64,000 nucleotides of DNA from Streptomyces caniscabiei (GCF_014930365.1 NZ_JABXWI010000013.1:259546-323545); one strand, 5' to 3'. Positions 24,844 through 34,301 are shown, counted from the stretch's first letter. Numbers and translations are program-made. The notes: generated from the sequence alone by a model not told the origin.

Positions 24844-26781
24844 TCAGCCCAGCCGGATGACGGAGAACGTCTCCCCTTCCGCGGGTGGCCGAGTCCAGGA
24901 GCGGGTCGTGAAGGTGTGCAGCCGCCCGCGGGTGATCGCGTGCCGCGGCAGGTGGACACCGAACTCCCCGGCCACCGCCTCCAGCAGCGCCCGCTCGGTC
25001 TCGGCACCGCGCCTCGGCCGGCCGAAGAACCGGCTCGGGTCCAGCGCCCGCGGTATCTCCCCGCTCTGCCGGACCTGGCCGTCGACGTAGGTGAACCCGT
25101 ACTGCTCGGTGCCGTCCCGTGCCACCGAGAGATGGAAGTACGCCTCCTCGTGCTGCCTCCTGAGGCCGCTCCACACCACCACCGCGCGGGTGCCCGCGCT
25201 GGCCCGCGCGGCCGGGGAGACGAACCGCTGCCGGCCGAAGGAGGAGGGTTCGCCGTCGAAGGCGAAGCTCCAGCCGGGGCCGGCCCGCCCCACCGACACG
25301 AGGGCCCTGTCGTCGTAGGACGAGAACTCCCTCCGGCCGTGCAGCCATCTGCGGCGGGCCTCCCAGGAGGTCAGGGGTTCGCTCAGCACGGCGCCGCCTC
25401 CGCCCCCGGCCTGGCCGCCGCCGGCGCCGCCACCCTCGTCGCCGTCCGCGAGACGGCGGGGCAGGTCCTCCGGGTCCACCCCTTCCACCAGGACGAACCG
25501 GAAGCTGCTGCGGTTGTTGCCTGGGTCCGGCTCCGCGAGCCAGGCCAGGTCGTCCGGGTCGAGCCGGTCCGTCGGCTCCGGCGCCGCACCCACCTGCCCC
25601 CCTCTCGGCGTGGAGAGCAGCTCGCGGCCCCGCTCCAGGGTCGCGAGCGGCCCGAGCAGGGGGTCGGCCACCCACCCGAGCGGCGCCAGATGGTCCGGCC
25701 CCAGCGGCTCCCACCGGGGCAGGGCGTCCCGCAGCGTCCGCCAGGCCCCGTCGGTGTCGCCCCACCGCGCCGACTCCCGCGCCCGCTCGACCGCCTCCCC
25801 GAACGGTCCGGCCGCCGTGTACCGGTACGTGCCGTCGCGCACCCGCTCCAGCGTCGCGTGGGCCAGCGCGACCAGGTCGGCGTCGGCGCCCCGCAGGTGG
25901 TAGGTGAGCGTGGAGTCGTCCCGGTACGAGTGGGCCGCGTGCTCGGCGACCAGCGGGGGCAGCAGCTCGGGCGCGTACCGCGGATCCGTCGCCAGGCCCT
26001 CGAAGTACACCCCGGTATGTCCGAGCAGGCGGCGCAGCTGGTCACCCAGCCCGGCCGCCCGTGGTCTGCCGTACCGCTGGGCCTCGTCCAGCGCCTTCGC
26101 GGCCCGCTCCCAGTCGCCGCGCAGCGCGTCCTGCCGGGCCTGCTCCATCCGGGCGTCCAACCGCCGCGTCGTGTCGTTGACGAACTCCGGCTCCCCGCCG
26201 CTCCCGCCCGCCCGCAGGCTGTGGAACTCCCGGTGCATCTCCCGCATGAACGCGGTGAAGTCGGCGTGCCGCTCGGGCGGGGCGGCCCGCCAGCTCGACC
26301 ACGTGTAGACGGCCCACTCACCGCGCTCGTCGACGTCCTCGGGATCCAGTAGGACGTGGGTGACGTCGGATTCCACATCCAGCTGCAGGCCCCGCCGCCA
26401 GAGGTCGGCCTCGTGCCGTTCCTCGGGGTCGGCGTCCTCGTCCAGGTACTCCTCGAACATGTCCGCGAGCCCCGACTCGTTCTCGTGCCAGCGGGCGTCC
26501 CCCGTCCCGGCCAGCAGCCACACGAAGCCACCCGCGTGCCGCCAACCGTCGCTCACCGCGAGGAACTCCCGGTACGACGGGGGCATCCGTCGGCCGAGGC
26601 GCTCCTCCATGGCCGCGATCCGTTCCTCGGAGGCGGGCGGGAACCCCAGCCACCGGGCCTCCCGGGCGGCGTCGTCGTCCCTGCTCCGTGGCTCGTCGTC
26701 CCGCAGGGAGTCCGCCCACTCCTCGCTCCACCCGCGTAAGAAGGACTGCCAGTCGAATGCCGCGCTGTCCGTGTCGGTCAT
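24844..26781 (-). CDS. SMI1/KNR4 (SUKH)-domain protein with long C-terminal extension
   Basis: 645 residues from ATG 26781; a further in-frame start lies 10 codons upstream. A SUKH/SMI1-KNR4 domain occupies about residues 25-190, with EERLGRRMPPSYREFLAVSDGW and the acidic stretch EEYLDEDADPEER. The rest is not recognised: a helical, tetratricopeptide-like middle part (DWERAAKALDEAQRYGRPR), a Gly-rich linker (GGGAGGGQAGGGGG) and a beta-rich C-terminal domain (REFSSYDDRALVSVGRAGPG; YFHLSVARDGTEQYGFTYV) that may be an ESX/Imm-like fold. SUKH proteins are often immunity proteins of polymorphic toxins, but no toxin gene is next to it. It is convergent with the prenyltransferase-tryptophanase gene. 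Confidence 0.75.
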   Translation of the reverse strand: MTDTDSAAFDWQSFLRGWSEEWADSLRDDEPRSRDDDAAREARWLGFPPASEERIAAMEERLGRRMPPSYREFLAVSDGWRHAGGFVWLLAGTGDARWHENESGLADMFEEYLDEDADPEERHEADLWRRGLQLDVESDVTHVLLDPEDVDERGEWAVYTWSSWRAAPPERHADFTAFMREMHREFHSLRAGGSGGEPEFVNDTTRRLDARMEQARQDALRGDWERAAKALDEAQRYGRPRAAGLGDQLRRLLGHTGVYFEGLATDPRYAPELLPPLVAEHAAHSYRDDSTLTYHLRGADADLVALAHATLERVRDGTYRYTAAGPFGEAVERARESARWGDTDGAWRTLRDALPRWEPLGPDHLAPLGWVADPLLGPLATLERGRELLSTPRGGQVGAAPEPTDRLDPDDLAWLAEPDPGNNRSSFRFVLVEGVDPEDLPRRLADGDEGGGAGGGQAGGGGGAVLSEPLTSWEARRRWLHGRREFSSYDDRALVSVGRAGPGWSFAFDGEPSSFGRQRFVSPAARASAGTRAVVVWSGLRRQHEEAYFHLSVARDGTEQYGFTYVDGQVRQSGEIPRALDPSRFFGRPRRGAETERALLEAVAGEFGVHLPRHAITRGRLHTFTTRSWTRPPAEGETFSVIRLG

Positions 26782-27011
26782 GCGTCCGATGCTGTCACCC
26801 ACCACTGACAACGAGAGCCTGCCCGACCGGCCCCGTCAGGGAGCGTAGCGCCGGGGGACCGGCTCCGACCTCGGTGAACGGAACGCGTTCCGCGCACAAA
26901 CGTGCGTCAGCACGTCGTTGACCGGTGTTCCGCGCGGGGGCCAGGGTGGTGGAGCCGGAACGGATGCCGATCTCCCGTTCCCGGCCACCGACATGCGTGC
27001 AGGAGGCCGTG

Positions 27012-27416
27012 ATGCTCCCGATCGACACCCTCGAACACACCGCCCCGGGGGAGAACCCCGCGGCGGCCCCCGCCGCCGTGCCGGCGGAGCGCGGTGAGCT
27101 GTTCTTCCAGCGCTGCCTCTGGTGCGGCACCCCGGCCTACCGGCGCTCGTTCTGCCGTGCCTGCGGGTCCATGACCTTCCGGCGGGAACGCAGCGCCGGC
27201 GACGGGATCGTCCTGCGCCGCCACGGCCATGTGCCGCACCACACCTGGTTCGTCGCGATGAACGAGGGCTTCAACCTGCTCTGCCGCGCCACCGGCACGG
27301 TTCCGGTCACGGTCGGGTCGAGGGTGAGTGTCGTAGGGGCCGGGGCCGCGCTCGGCCAGGAGCTTCCCGCGGTCGCGGCCACCCGCCCGCCGTCGGCTTC
27401 GGAGCGTTGGTGGTGA
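27012..27416 (+). CDS. Zn-ribbon/OB-fold (DUF35-type) acyl-CoA-associated protein
   Basis: 134 residues from ATG 27012, with AGGAGG ten bases upstream. A rubredoxin-like zinc ribbon, CLWCGTPAYRRSFCRACGS (about 36-54), precedes a short OB-like strand region. DUF35 proteins pair with thiolases, CoA-ligases or hydratases in acyl-CoA pathways. It is the first gene of the CoA-transferase/dehydrogenase/EtfBA run, 59 bp before the CoA-transferase, so a partner role in the same acyl-CoA pathway is likely. The C-terminus is short for the family and has an unusual Trp-Trp end. Confidence 0.75.
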   Translation: MLPIDTLEHTAPGENPAAAPAAVPAERGELFFQRCLWCGTPAYRRSFCRACGSMTFRRERSAGDGIVLRRHGHVPHHTWFVAMNEGFNLLCRATGTVPVTVGSRVSVVGAGAALGQELPAVAATRPPSASERWW

Positions 27417-27475
27417 ACGGAAACCGCCCGTCGGCAGGGACCCCGCACACACGGGGCGAGCAGAGAGGAGGGTGC

Positions 27476-28849
27476 GTGGACACCCAGCCCACACCACCGT
27501 CGCAGGCACAGGCCGGCCCGCCCGGGGGAGCGGGGCGCGCCGCCTTGGAGGGGCTGCGCGTCGCCGACTTCTCCCGGGTCCTCGCGGGCCCCTACGCCAC
27601 CATGCTCCTCGCCGACCTCGGCGCGGACGTGGTGAAGGTCGAACGCCCGGGCACCGGGGACGACACCCGGGCCTGGCACCCACCGGCCGACCACGACGGC
27701 ACATCGACCTACTTCCTCGGCGTCAACCGCAACAAGCGGTCCGTGACGCTGGACCTCACGACCGACGTCGGCCGCGAACAGGCCCGCGCCCTGGTCGCCG
27801 GGTGCGATGTGCTGGTGGAGAACTTCCGCCCGGGCACGATGGAGCGACTGGGCCTCGGACCAGCTGAACTCCGCGCCCGGCAGCCGGAGTTGGTCTACTG
27901 CTCGATCAGCGGCTTCGGCAGCGGCGCGGGCGCGGCGATCCCCGGGTACGACCTGCTCGTGCAGGCCGTCGGCGGGCTGATGAGCGTGACCGGGGAGGCG
28001 GCCGGGGAGCCGGTGAAGGCGGGCGTGGCCCTCGTCGACGTGATCACCGGTCTGCACGCCTCGCTCGGCATCATGGCCGCCCTGCGCCACCGCGACGCCA
28101 CCGGGCAGGGCCAGCACGTGGAGGTGAACCTCCTCAGCTCCCTGCTGTCGGCCCTGGTCAACCAGGCGTCGGCGTTCGCCGTCGCCGGCGTGGTGCCGGG
28201 CCGGATGGGCAACGCGCACCCGAGCATCGCCCCGTACGAGACCTTCCGGGCCGCCGACCGGCCGATCGCCGTCGCGGTGGGCAACGACCGTCAGTTCGCC
28301 GCGCTCGCCGACCTGGTGGGGGACCCCGGGCTCGCCCGCGACGACCGGTTCCGCACCAACACCGACCGCGTCGCCCACCGTGCCGAACTGCGGGACATCC
28401 TGACGGCGCGGCTCGGCGCCGCCGGCGCGGACCACTGGTCCGCCCTGCTGCTGGCCGCGGGCGTGCCGGCCGGGCCGGTCAACACCGTCGAGGAGGCGTT
28501 CGACTTCGCCCGGAAGCTCGGCCTTCCCGGCATCGTCGACATCCCCGCCGATCCCGCCGATGTGGCCGATGTGGCCGATGCGGCCGATCCCGCAGACCCC
28601 GCCGATCCGGCGGGGGCGAGGCCCGCCCGCCAGGTCGCGAACCCCATCACGCTCAGCGCGACACCGGTCCGGTACGACCGGCCACCGCCCCGCCTGGGCC
28701 AGCACACGGCGGAGATCCTGCCCCCCTCCGCACCCCGCGCCACCGAGCCGGACACGACCGAGCCGGACACCACCGAGCCGGACATGACCGAAGCTCACCC
28801 GACCCACGCGAACACGATGAACACGACGAACCACAGGAGCCCACGATGA
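27476..28849 (+). CDS. CaiB/BaiF-family (class III) CoA-transferase
   Basis: 457 residues from GTG 27476, which directly follows AGGAGGG; the frame upstream overlaps the DUF35 gene. Family III features are clear: LEGLRVADFSRVLAGPYATM at the start, catalytic Asp159 in PGYDLLVQAVGG, and HVEVNLLSSLLSAL. It moves CoA between a donor acyl-CoA and a dicarboxylic or other acid. The next gene is a glutaryl-CoA-dehydrogenase relative, so glutarate is a reasonable acceptor (as in succinyl-CoA:glutarate CoA-transferase). Two low-complexity inserts are odd: an Asp-Ala-Val run (about 28551-28613) and a TEPDTTEPD repeat tail (28745-28791), both from in-frame triplet-repeat growth. It overlaps the dehydrogenase by four bases. 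Confidence 0.88.
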   Translation: MDTQPTPPSQAQAGPPGGAGRAALEGLRVADFSRVLAGPYATMLLADLGADVVKVERPGTGDDTRAWHPPADHDGTSTYFLGVNRNKRSVTLDLTTDVGREQARALVAGCDVLVENFRPGTMERLGLGPAELRARQPELVYCSISGFGSGAGAAIPGYDLLVQAVGGLMSVTGEAAGEPVKAGVALVDVITGLHASLGIMAALRHRDATGQGQHVEVNLLSSLLSALVNQASAFAVAGVVPGRMGNAHPSIAPYETFRAADRPIAVAVGNDRQFAALADLVGDPGLARDDRFRTNTDRVAHRAELRDILTARLGAAGADHWSALLLAAGVPAGPVNTVEEAFDFARKLGLPGIVDIPADPADVADVADAADPADPADPAGARPARQVANPITLSATPVRYDRPPPRLGQHTAEILPPSAPRATEPDTTEPDTTEPDMTEAHPTHANTMNTTNHRSPR

Positions 28850-30024
28850 ACGACGCCACGCCGCTGAAGGACCCGCTCGACCTGCTCGACCTGCCCTCCA
28901 CCCTCTCCGACGAGGAGCGCGAGATCCAGGCCACCGTCGCCAAGTTCCTCGCCGACCGGGTCCGGCCGCACATCGGCGAGTGGTTCGAGAACGCCCACTT
29001 CGCCCGCGAACTCGCCCCGGAACTGGGCAAGTTGGGTGTCCTGGGCATGCACCTCGACGGCTACGGCTGTGCCGGCACCAACGCGGTCAGCTACGGCCTC
29101 GCCTGTCTGGAGCTGGAGGCGGCGGACTCCGGCTTCCGCAGCTTCGTCTCCGTGCAGGGCTCGCTGTCGATGTACTCCATCTGGAAGTGGGGGTCGGAGG
29201 AGCAGAAGCAGGAGTGGCTGCCCCGGCTCGCCGCGGGCGAGGCCATCGGCTGCTTCGGACTGACCGAGCCCGACTTCGGCAGCAACCCCTCGGGGATGCG
29301 CACCCGAGCCGTCCGCGACGGCGCCGACTGGATCCTCAACGGCTCCAAGATGTGGATCACCAACGGCGGGATCGCCGACGTGGCCACCGTCTGGGCGCAG
29401 ACCGAGGACGGCGTCCGCGGCTTCCTCGTGCCGCGCGGGACCCCCGGCTTCACCACGCAGGACATCAAGCAGAAGATGTCGCTGCGCGCGTCCATCACCT
29501 CGGAGCTGTACTTCGACGACGTACGACTGCCCGACTCCGCCCGGCTGCCGCACGCCCAGGGCCTGCGCGGACCGCTCTCCTGCCTGAACGAGGCCCGCTT
29601 CGGCATCCTGTTCGGCGCGGTCGGCGCCGCCCGCGACTCCATCCAGTCCGCCATCGCGTACGCCGACTCCCGCGTGCAGTTCGACAAGCCGATCAGCGCC
29701 TTCCAGCTCACCCAGAAGAAGCTCGCCGACATGAGCGTGTCCGTCGGCAACGCCGCCCTGCTCGCCGTGCACCTGGGCCGGCTCAAGGACCAGGGCCGCA
29801 TCCGCCCCGAACAGATCAGCGTCGGCAAGCTCAACAACGTCCGCGAGGCGATCGCCATCGCGCGGGAGTGCCGCACGATCCTCGGCGCCAACGGCATCTC
29901 CCTGGAGTACTCGCCGCTGCGCCACGCCAATAACCTGGAGTCCGTCCTCACGTACGAGGGCACCAGCGAGATGCACACCCTGGTCGTCGGACAGGCGATC
30001 ACCGGCTACCCGGCGTTCCGCTGA
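28846..30024 (+). CDS. Acyl-CoA dehydrogenase, glutaryl-CoA-dehydrogenase type
   Basis: 392 residues. ATG 28846 overlaps the CoA-transferase stop (ATGA). FAD-binding signatures CFGLTEPDFGSNPSGM and MWITNGGIADVATVWAQ, catalytic base Glu371 (TYEGTSEMH), and Arg98 in SGFRSFVSVQGSLSMYSI, which aligns with the Arg of glutaryl-CoA dehydrogenases that binds the gamma-carboxylate. GCDH oxidises and decarboxylates glutaryl-CoA to crotonyl-CoA, passing electrons to ETF. The ETF genes follow directly, and a 3-hydroxybutyryl-CoA dehydrogenase is convergent, which fits the next steps. Substrate assignment is inference from these residues and neighbours. Confidence 0.85.
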   Translation: MNDATPLKDPLDLLDLPSTLSDEEREIQATVAKFLADRVRPHIGEWFENAHFARELAPELGKLGVLGMHLDGYGCAGTNAVSYGLACLELEAADSGFRSFVSVQGSLSMYSIWKWGSEEQKQEWLPRLAAGEAIGCFGLTEPDFGSNPSGMRTRAVRDGADWILNGSKMWITNGGIADVATVWAQTEDGVRGFLVPRGTPGFTTQDIKQKMSLRASITSELYFDDVRLPDSARLPHAQGLRGPLSCLNEARFGILFGAVGAARDSIQSAIAYADSRVQFDKPISAFQLTQKKLADMSVSVGNAALLAVHLGRLKDQGRIRPEQISVGKLNNVREAIAIARECRTILGANGISLEYSPLRHANNLESVLTYEGTSEMHTLVVGQAITGYPAFR

Positions 30025-30050
30025 CCGGCGCGGACCCAAGGAAGACGACC

Positions 30051-30833
30051 GTGAACATCGTCGTACTCGTCAAGCAGGTCCCGGACACGGCTGCCGAACG
30101 CGCCCTCTCCGCCACCGATCTCACCGTCGACCGCGAGGACACCGATCTCGTCCTGGACGAGATCAACGAGCGAGCCGCGGAAGAGGCGTTGACGCTGAAG
30201 GAGACGGTGGGCGCCGAGGTCACCGTCATGTCGATGGGACCCGATTCCGCGCTGGAGGCCATCCGCAAGGTGCTGGCCATGGGCGCCGACCGCGGCATCC
30301 ACATCAGCGACGCCAGGCTCCACGGAGCCGACGTGGTGACCACCGCGCAGGTGCTGGCCGCCGCCGTGCGGACGGTCGGGGACGTCGACCTCGTCCTCGC
30401 GGGCAACGCGACGACCGACGGACAGACGAGCGCCGTCCCCGCCGCCCTCGCGGACCTGCTCGGGCTGCCCCAGCTGACGCACGCCCGGGACGTGACCGTG
30501 GACGCGGGCCGCGTACGGGCCGAGCGCGAGACGGAGGACGGCGAGGCGACGCTCGACGCGCCGCTGCCCGCGCTGGTCAGCGTCACCGAGAAGATCAACG
30601 AACCGCGCTACCCCTCCTTCAAGGGGATCATGGCCGCGAAGCGCAAGCCGGTGCGGACCCTCGACCTCGACGACCTCTTCCCGGACGCGGACGGAACCGG
30701 GTTCCGTGTGAGCCGCACCCGTGTGCTGACGGCCGTACCGCGTCCGGCGCGGGTCGCGGGCACCCGCGTCACCGACGACGGCTCGGGCGGCCGGGACCTC
30801 GCCGCGTTCCTGATCGCCCAGAAGCTCCTCTGA
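30051..30833 (+). CDS. etfB: Electron transfer flavoprotein beta subunit
   Basis: 260 residues from GTG 30051. The ETF beta fold is clear: MNIVVLVKQVPDTAAERA, the DLVLDEINERAAEEAL segment and the AMP-binding LVLAGNATTDGQTSAVPAAL; the ETF signature near 190 reads VTEKINEPRYPSFKGIMAAK. It forms a heterodimer with EtfA, accepts electrons from the acyl-CoA dehydrogenase encoded 26 bp upstream and passes them to the ETF-quinone oxidoreductase. The spacing to etfA is 41 bp. Confidence 0.95.
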   Translation: MNIVVLVKQVPDTAAERALSATDLTVDREDTDLVLDEINERAAEEALTLKETVGAEVTVMSMGPDSALEAIRKVLAMGADRGIHISDARLHGADVVTTAQVLAAAVRTVGDVDLVLAGNATTDGQTSAVPAALADLLGLPQLTHARDVTVDAGRVRAERETEDGEATLDAPLPALVSVTEKINEPRYPSFKGIMAAKRKPVRTLDLDDLFPDADGTGFRVSRTRVLTAVPRPARVAGTRVTDDGSGGRDLAAFLIAQKLL

Positions 30834-30874
30834 ACCACCCCGCTACACCAGCACCCCCCCGGAAGCAGGCACCC

Positions 30875-31840
30875 ATGCCCGATGTCCTCGTCCTCGTCGA
30901 CCACGACGGGGCTCGTGTGCACAAGTCCACCTACGAACTCCTCGCCGCCGCACGGCGGTTGGGCGATCCGGCCGCCGTAGTCGTCGGCGGCCCCGGCACC
31001 GCGTCACGCCTCGTGGAGTCCCTCGCGCGCCACGGCGCCACGACCCTCTACGCGGCCGAGTCGCCCGAGGCCGCGGAGTTCCTCACCACCCCGGCCGTCG
31101 ACGCCCTCGAACTCGCGGTCCGCCAGGCCCCTCCCGCCGCCGTCCTGGTCTCGGCGACGACGGACGGCAGGGAGGTGGCCGGGCGACTCGCCGCACGGCT
31201 GGACGCCGGGCTGCTGGTCGACGCGGTCGACCTCGACCCCTCCGGCACGGTCACCCAGATCGTCTTCGGCGGCTCCTGCACCGTGCGCTCCCGGGTCACC
31301 CACGGCACACCCGTGATCGCCGTACGGCCGGGCTCCTTCGAGCCTGAGGAACGGCCCGTGACGGCCGTCCGGCACGACCTCGCCCTGCCACCGGTCGACC
31401 CCGCGGCCTCCGCCCGGGTCACCGACCGCCGCGCCGCGCCCGCCGGTGACCGTCCCGCACTCACCGAGGCGGACGTCGTCGTCTCCGGAGGCCGCGGCGT
31501 CGCAGGCGCGGACGGCTTCAAGGTGGTGGAGCGACTGGCAGACGCGCTCGGCGGTGCCGTGGGCGCGTCACGCGCCGCGGTCGACGCCGGCTACTACCCG
31601 CACCAGTACCAGGTGGGCCAGACCGGCAAGTCCGTCTCGCCCCAGCTGTACATCGCCCTGGGCATCTCCGGGGCCATCCAGCACCTCGCCGGCATGCAGA
31701 CCTCCAGGACGATCGTCGCGGTCAACAAGGACCCGGAGGCCCCCGTCTTCGGCCTGGCCGACTACGGCGTCGTGGGGGACCTGTTCGCGGTGGCTCCCCA
31801 GCTCACCGACGAAGTGACCGCCCGCCGCGCGGGCGTCTGA
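30875..31840 (+). CDS. etfA: Electron transfer flavoprotein alpha subunit
   Basis: 321 residues, ATG 30875 after GGAAGCAGG. The C-terminal FAD-binding domain is complete: VGASRAAVDAGYYPHQYQVG, QTGKSVSPQLYIALGISGA and a final NKDPEAPVFGLADYGVVGD. It partners EtfB. It is the last gene of the run and is followed by a very long hairpin before the convergent 3-hydroxybutyryl-CoA dehydrogenase. Confidence 0.95.
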   Translation: MPDVLVLVDHDGARVHKSTYELLAAARRLGDPAAVVVGGPGTASRLVESLARHGATTLYAAESPEAAEFLTTPAVDALELAVRQAPPAAVLVSATTDGREVAGRLAARLDAGLLVDAVDLDPSGTVTQIVFGGSCTVRSRVTHGTPVIAVRPGSFEPEERPVTAVRHDLALPPVDPAASARVTDRRAAPAGDRPALTEADVVVSGGRGVAGADGFKVVERLADALGGAVGASRAAVDAGYYPHQYQVGQTGKSVSPQLYIALGISGAIQHLAGMQTSRTIVAVNKDPEAPVFGLADYGVVGDLFAVAPQLTDEVTARRAGV

Positions 31841-31849
31841 GAGCCGGGC

Positions 31850-31923
31850 CCGAAGGCCGAGGCGGAGCTCCCGTCCCCGCTCACCCAAGAGGTGGGGGAC
31901 CGCAGCTCCGCCTCGGCCTTCGG
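31850..31923 (+). terminator. Long hairpin after etfA
   Basis: Bases 31850-31869 and 31904-31923 form a perfect 20-bp stem (CCGAAGGCCGAGGCGGAGCT and its complement). The 34-nt loop contains a second pairing (GTCCCC...CACC with GGTG...GGGGAC). It starts 10 bases past the etfA stop. Confidence 0.85.
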
Positions 31924-31957
31924 CATGCCCGGTGATCCGACGGTCAGGAGGTCAGGA

Positions 31958-32027
31958 GGTCCGGCGGTCACGGCCACGCGGCCGGCGCGCACCTGCGCAC
32001 CGGCCGCGCGGCCGTGACCGCCGGACC
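31958..32027 (-). terminator. Long hairpin after the 3-hydroxybutyryl-CoA dehydrogenase gene
   Basis: Bases 31958-31985 pair with 32000-32027 over 28 positions with one mismatch (A31976), around a 14-nt loop, immediately after the convergent gene's stop at 32030. Confidence 0.85.
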
Positions 32028-32029
32028 CC

Positions 32030-32896
32030 TCACGCCGGCTGGTAGGTGAAGAACCCCTGTCCCGACTTACGCCCCAGCAGACCCGATTCGACCATGCGGC
32101 GCAGCAACGGGGGCGGCGCGTACAGCGGTTCGCGGTACTCCTCGTACAGCGCCTCACCTATCGCCGCCACCGTGTCCAGCCCGATGAGGTCGGCGAGGTG
32201 CAGCGGCCCCATGGGGTGGGCGCAGCCGGAGGTCATGCCCGTGTCGATGTCCTCGGCGCTCGCGGTGCCGGAGCCGACCATCCGCACCGCCGCCAACAGG
32301 TAGGGGATGAGCAGGGAGTTGACCACGAAACCCGCGCGGTCCTGCGTGACGATCGTCTTCTTGCCCAGCGTCTCGCCCGCGAAGGCGCGCACCCGTGCCT
32401 CGGTGGCCTTCGAAGTGTGCAGGCTGGGGATGATCTCGACCAGCGGCATGACGGGGACCGGGTTGAAGAAGTGCAGCCCGACCACCGCCTCCGGCCGGCC
32501 CGCCGCGGCGCCGAGCCGGGCGATGGGGATGGAGGAGGTGTTGCTCGCCAGCACGGCGGCGGGGTCGGTGACCACCTCGCCCAACTGCCGGAACAACGCC
32601 GTCTTGGCCCGCTCGTCCTCGACGGCGGCCTCGATCACCAGGTCCGCCCCGCCCAGTCGGGAGAGGTCGCCGGTGACCGAGATCCCGGCCAGCGCGAGGG
32701 CGCGCTCCTCGGGCCCGACGGAACCGCGCTTCTCCGCCTTGAGCAGGGAGTCCGCCACGCCCGCCAGACCGGCGCGGGCCCGCTCCTCGGTCACATCGCA
32801 CAGCGTGACGCGCAGCCCGGCACGGGCGCACACCTCGGCGATGCCCCGCCCCATCTGTCCCGCGCCGACGACGCCCACGTGCTCGATCGCTGTCAT
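32030..32896 (-). CDS. 3-hydroxybutyryl-CoA dehydrogenase
   Basis: 288 residues, start ATG 32896 with GGAG eight bases upstream. The NAD-binding Rossmann motif GAGQMGRGIAEVCARAGL is at residues 10-27. The catalytic region has ASNTSSIPI and HFFNPVPVMPLVEI (catalytic His), and the C-terminal helical domain has HPMGPLHLADLIGLDT. It oxidises (S)-3-hydroxybutyryl-CoA to acetoacetyl-CoA. It faces the CoA-transferase/GCDH/EtfBA run across two terminators. It could complete glutarate or butyrate oxidation, or supply C4 units; both are typical for Streptomyces homologues. Confidence 0.92.
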   Translation of the reverse strand: MTAIEHVGVVGAGQMGRGIAEVCARAGLRVTLCDVTEERARAGLAGVADSLLKAEKRGSVGPEERALALAGISVTGDLSRLGGADLVIEAAVEDERAKTALFRQLGEVVTDPAAVLASNTSSIPIARLGAAAGRPEAVVGLHFFNPVPVMPLVEIIPSLHTSKATEARVRAFAGETLGKKTIVTQDRAGFVVNSLLIPYLLAAVRMVGSGTASAEDIDTGMTSGCAHPMGPLHLADLIGLDTVAAIGEALYEEYREPLYAPPPLLRRMVESGLLGRKSGQGFFTYQPA

Positions 32897-33129
32897 GTGT
32901 GTCTCCGCCTGTCACTCCGTCGGGCGGCGGTCGACCACCGCCGACCCGGTGTGTGGTTCACATCGAGCGTAGGCCCGACACACCCCCTCTGACCTGCCCG
33001 GACAGTGCGACATCCGCGCACAGACATGCGCCGGACGCGCCATTCCCGCCCCCGGGAACGCCGAAGCACCCCGCGGCGGCGTCAGGGCAGAACAGGACCG
33101 CCGCGGGGTGCGCTTGAGGGGTACGCGGG

Positions 33130-34239
33130 TCAGGGGATGACGACGTAGTTGCCGAAGCCGCCGTCGGGATCCGTGGCGCGCCCCGAGATCGCCTCGTTGA
33201 CCTCGGCCAGCGGGAACGGCTTGGTGATCAGGTAGGACAGGTCCAGGGTGCCCGTCGCCACCATGTCGGCCACCTCCTGGCCCTGTGCCGTGGTGAACCA
33301 GTTGGAGCCGATGAGCTGGACCTGCTCGTCCATGAGCCACTTCACGTCCACGGGCAACCGGTCGGCCACACCGCCGACGTTGACCACCTTGCCGCCCCGG
33401 CGCACACCTCGCATCGAGTCCAGCATCGTCTCCACCGGGGCCTTGGCACCGAGCGCGCTGATGACGAAGTCGGCCCCCTCACCGCCGGTACGGGACTTGG
33501 CCCACTCGCCGGTGGAGCCCTCGCCCAGCCGCATGACCTCGATCCGGTCCGGAGCCAACTCCTTGACCCGCTTGAGGAGTTCCTCGTTGCGGCCGGTTCC
33601 CAGCACCTTCGAGACACCCGACGCCAGCGCGAGCAGGGTGGAGGCGACGCCGAGCGTGCCGGTGACCCCGTCGATCAGCGCCACCTGACCGGGGCCGGCC
33701 GTGGCGTGCCGGAGCGCCCCGTAGGAGGTGCCGATGTAGCCGAGCTTGCCGGCCTGCTCGAACGTCATGGTGTCGGGGATGTTGACGATCGCGTACTGCG
33801 GTGCGGTCATGTACTCCGCGAAGCCGCCGTAGGGGTACAGGTCGAAGATCCGCTGGCCGTCGCGCGAGGTGCTGAAGTAGCCGTTCAGGGTGAAGTAGCG
33901 GCAGCGGCTCAGCTCACCGCCCCGGCACACCTGACAACTGCCGCAGGAGCGCAGCGGACTCACATAGACCCGGTCGCCGGGTCTGGTGTTGAGGACCGCC
34001 TCCCCGACCGCCTCGACGACGCCCGCCGGGTCGAGGCCGAAGATCGCGGGAAGCTGGGGCAGCGGCTGGTGCGGGTACCAGGTGGGCCAGTTGTTGATCA
34101 CATTGGCCATGTTCGGCACGATGCCGCAGGCCTTCACCCGCACCAGCACATCCGTCGGGCGCGGAGTGGGTACGTCGATCGTGTCCACGGACATCGGCTC
34201 ACCGAGCGCGTGGAGTCGTGCAGCGAGCATTTTCGCCAT
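33130..34239 (-). CDS. Zinc-type alcohol dehydrogenase (MDR family) of the LacI-controlled operon
   Basis: 369 residues from ATG 34239, which has AAGGAG nine bases before it; the frame continues 18 codons upstream without a site. MDR fold: N-terminal GroES-like domain (VLVRVKACGIVPNMANV with the first zinc Cys), a structural-zinc cysteine cluster (CGSCQVCRGGELSRC) and a Rossmann domain (ALIDGVTGTLGVASTLLALA). The usual GHE motif is replaced by FGLDPAGVV, so catalytic zinc binding may be altered. It probably oxidises or reduces an alcohol/aldehyde in the pathway of the upstream ring-cleavage dioxygenase. It is the last of four same-strand genes (enolase-like, dioxygenase, CMD, ADH) with 46-105 bp gaps. 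Confidence 0.82.
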   Translation of the reverse strand: MAKMLAARLHALGEPMSVDTIDVPTPRPTDVLVRVKACGIVPNMANVINNWPTWYPHQPLPQLPAIFGLDPAGVVEAVGEAVLNTRPGDRVYVSPLRSCGSCQVCRGGELSRCRYFTLNGYFSTSRDGQRIFDLYPYGGFAEYMTAPQYAIVNIPDTMTFEQAGKLGYIGTSYGALRHATAGPGQVALIDGVTGTLGVASTLLALASGVSKVLGTGRNEELLKRVKELAPDRIEVMRLGEGSTGEWAKSRTGGEGADFVISALGAKAPVETMLDSMRGVRRGGKVVNVGGVADRLPVDVKWLMDEQVQLIGSNWFTTAQGQEVADMVATGTLDLSYLITKPFPLAEVNEAISGRATDPDGGFGNYVVIP

Positions 34240-34301
34240 GGAAATACTCCTTGGAACTGCTCCGCCCCGAGCGGCCGGGCGCGGAGAAAACAAGAATGCG
34301 G

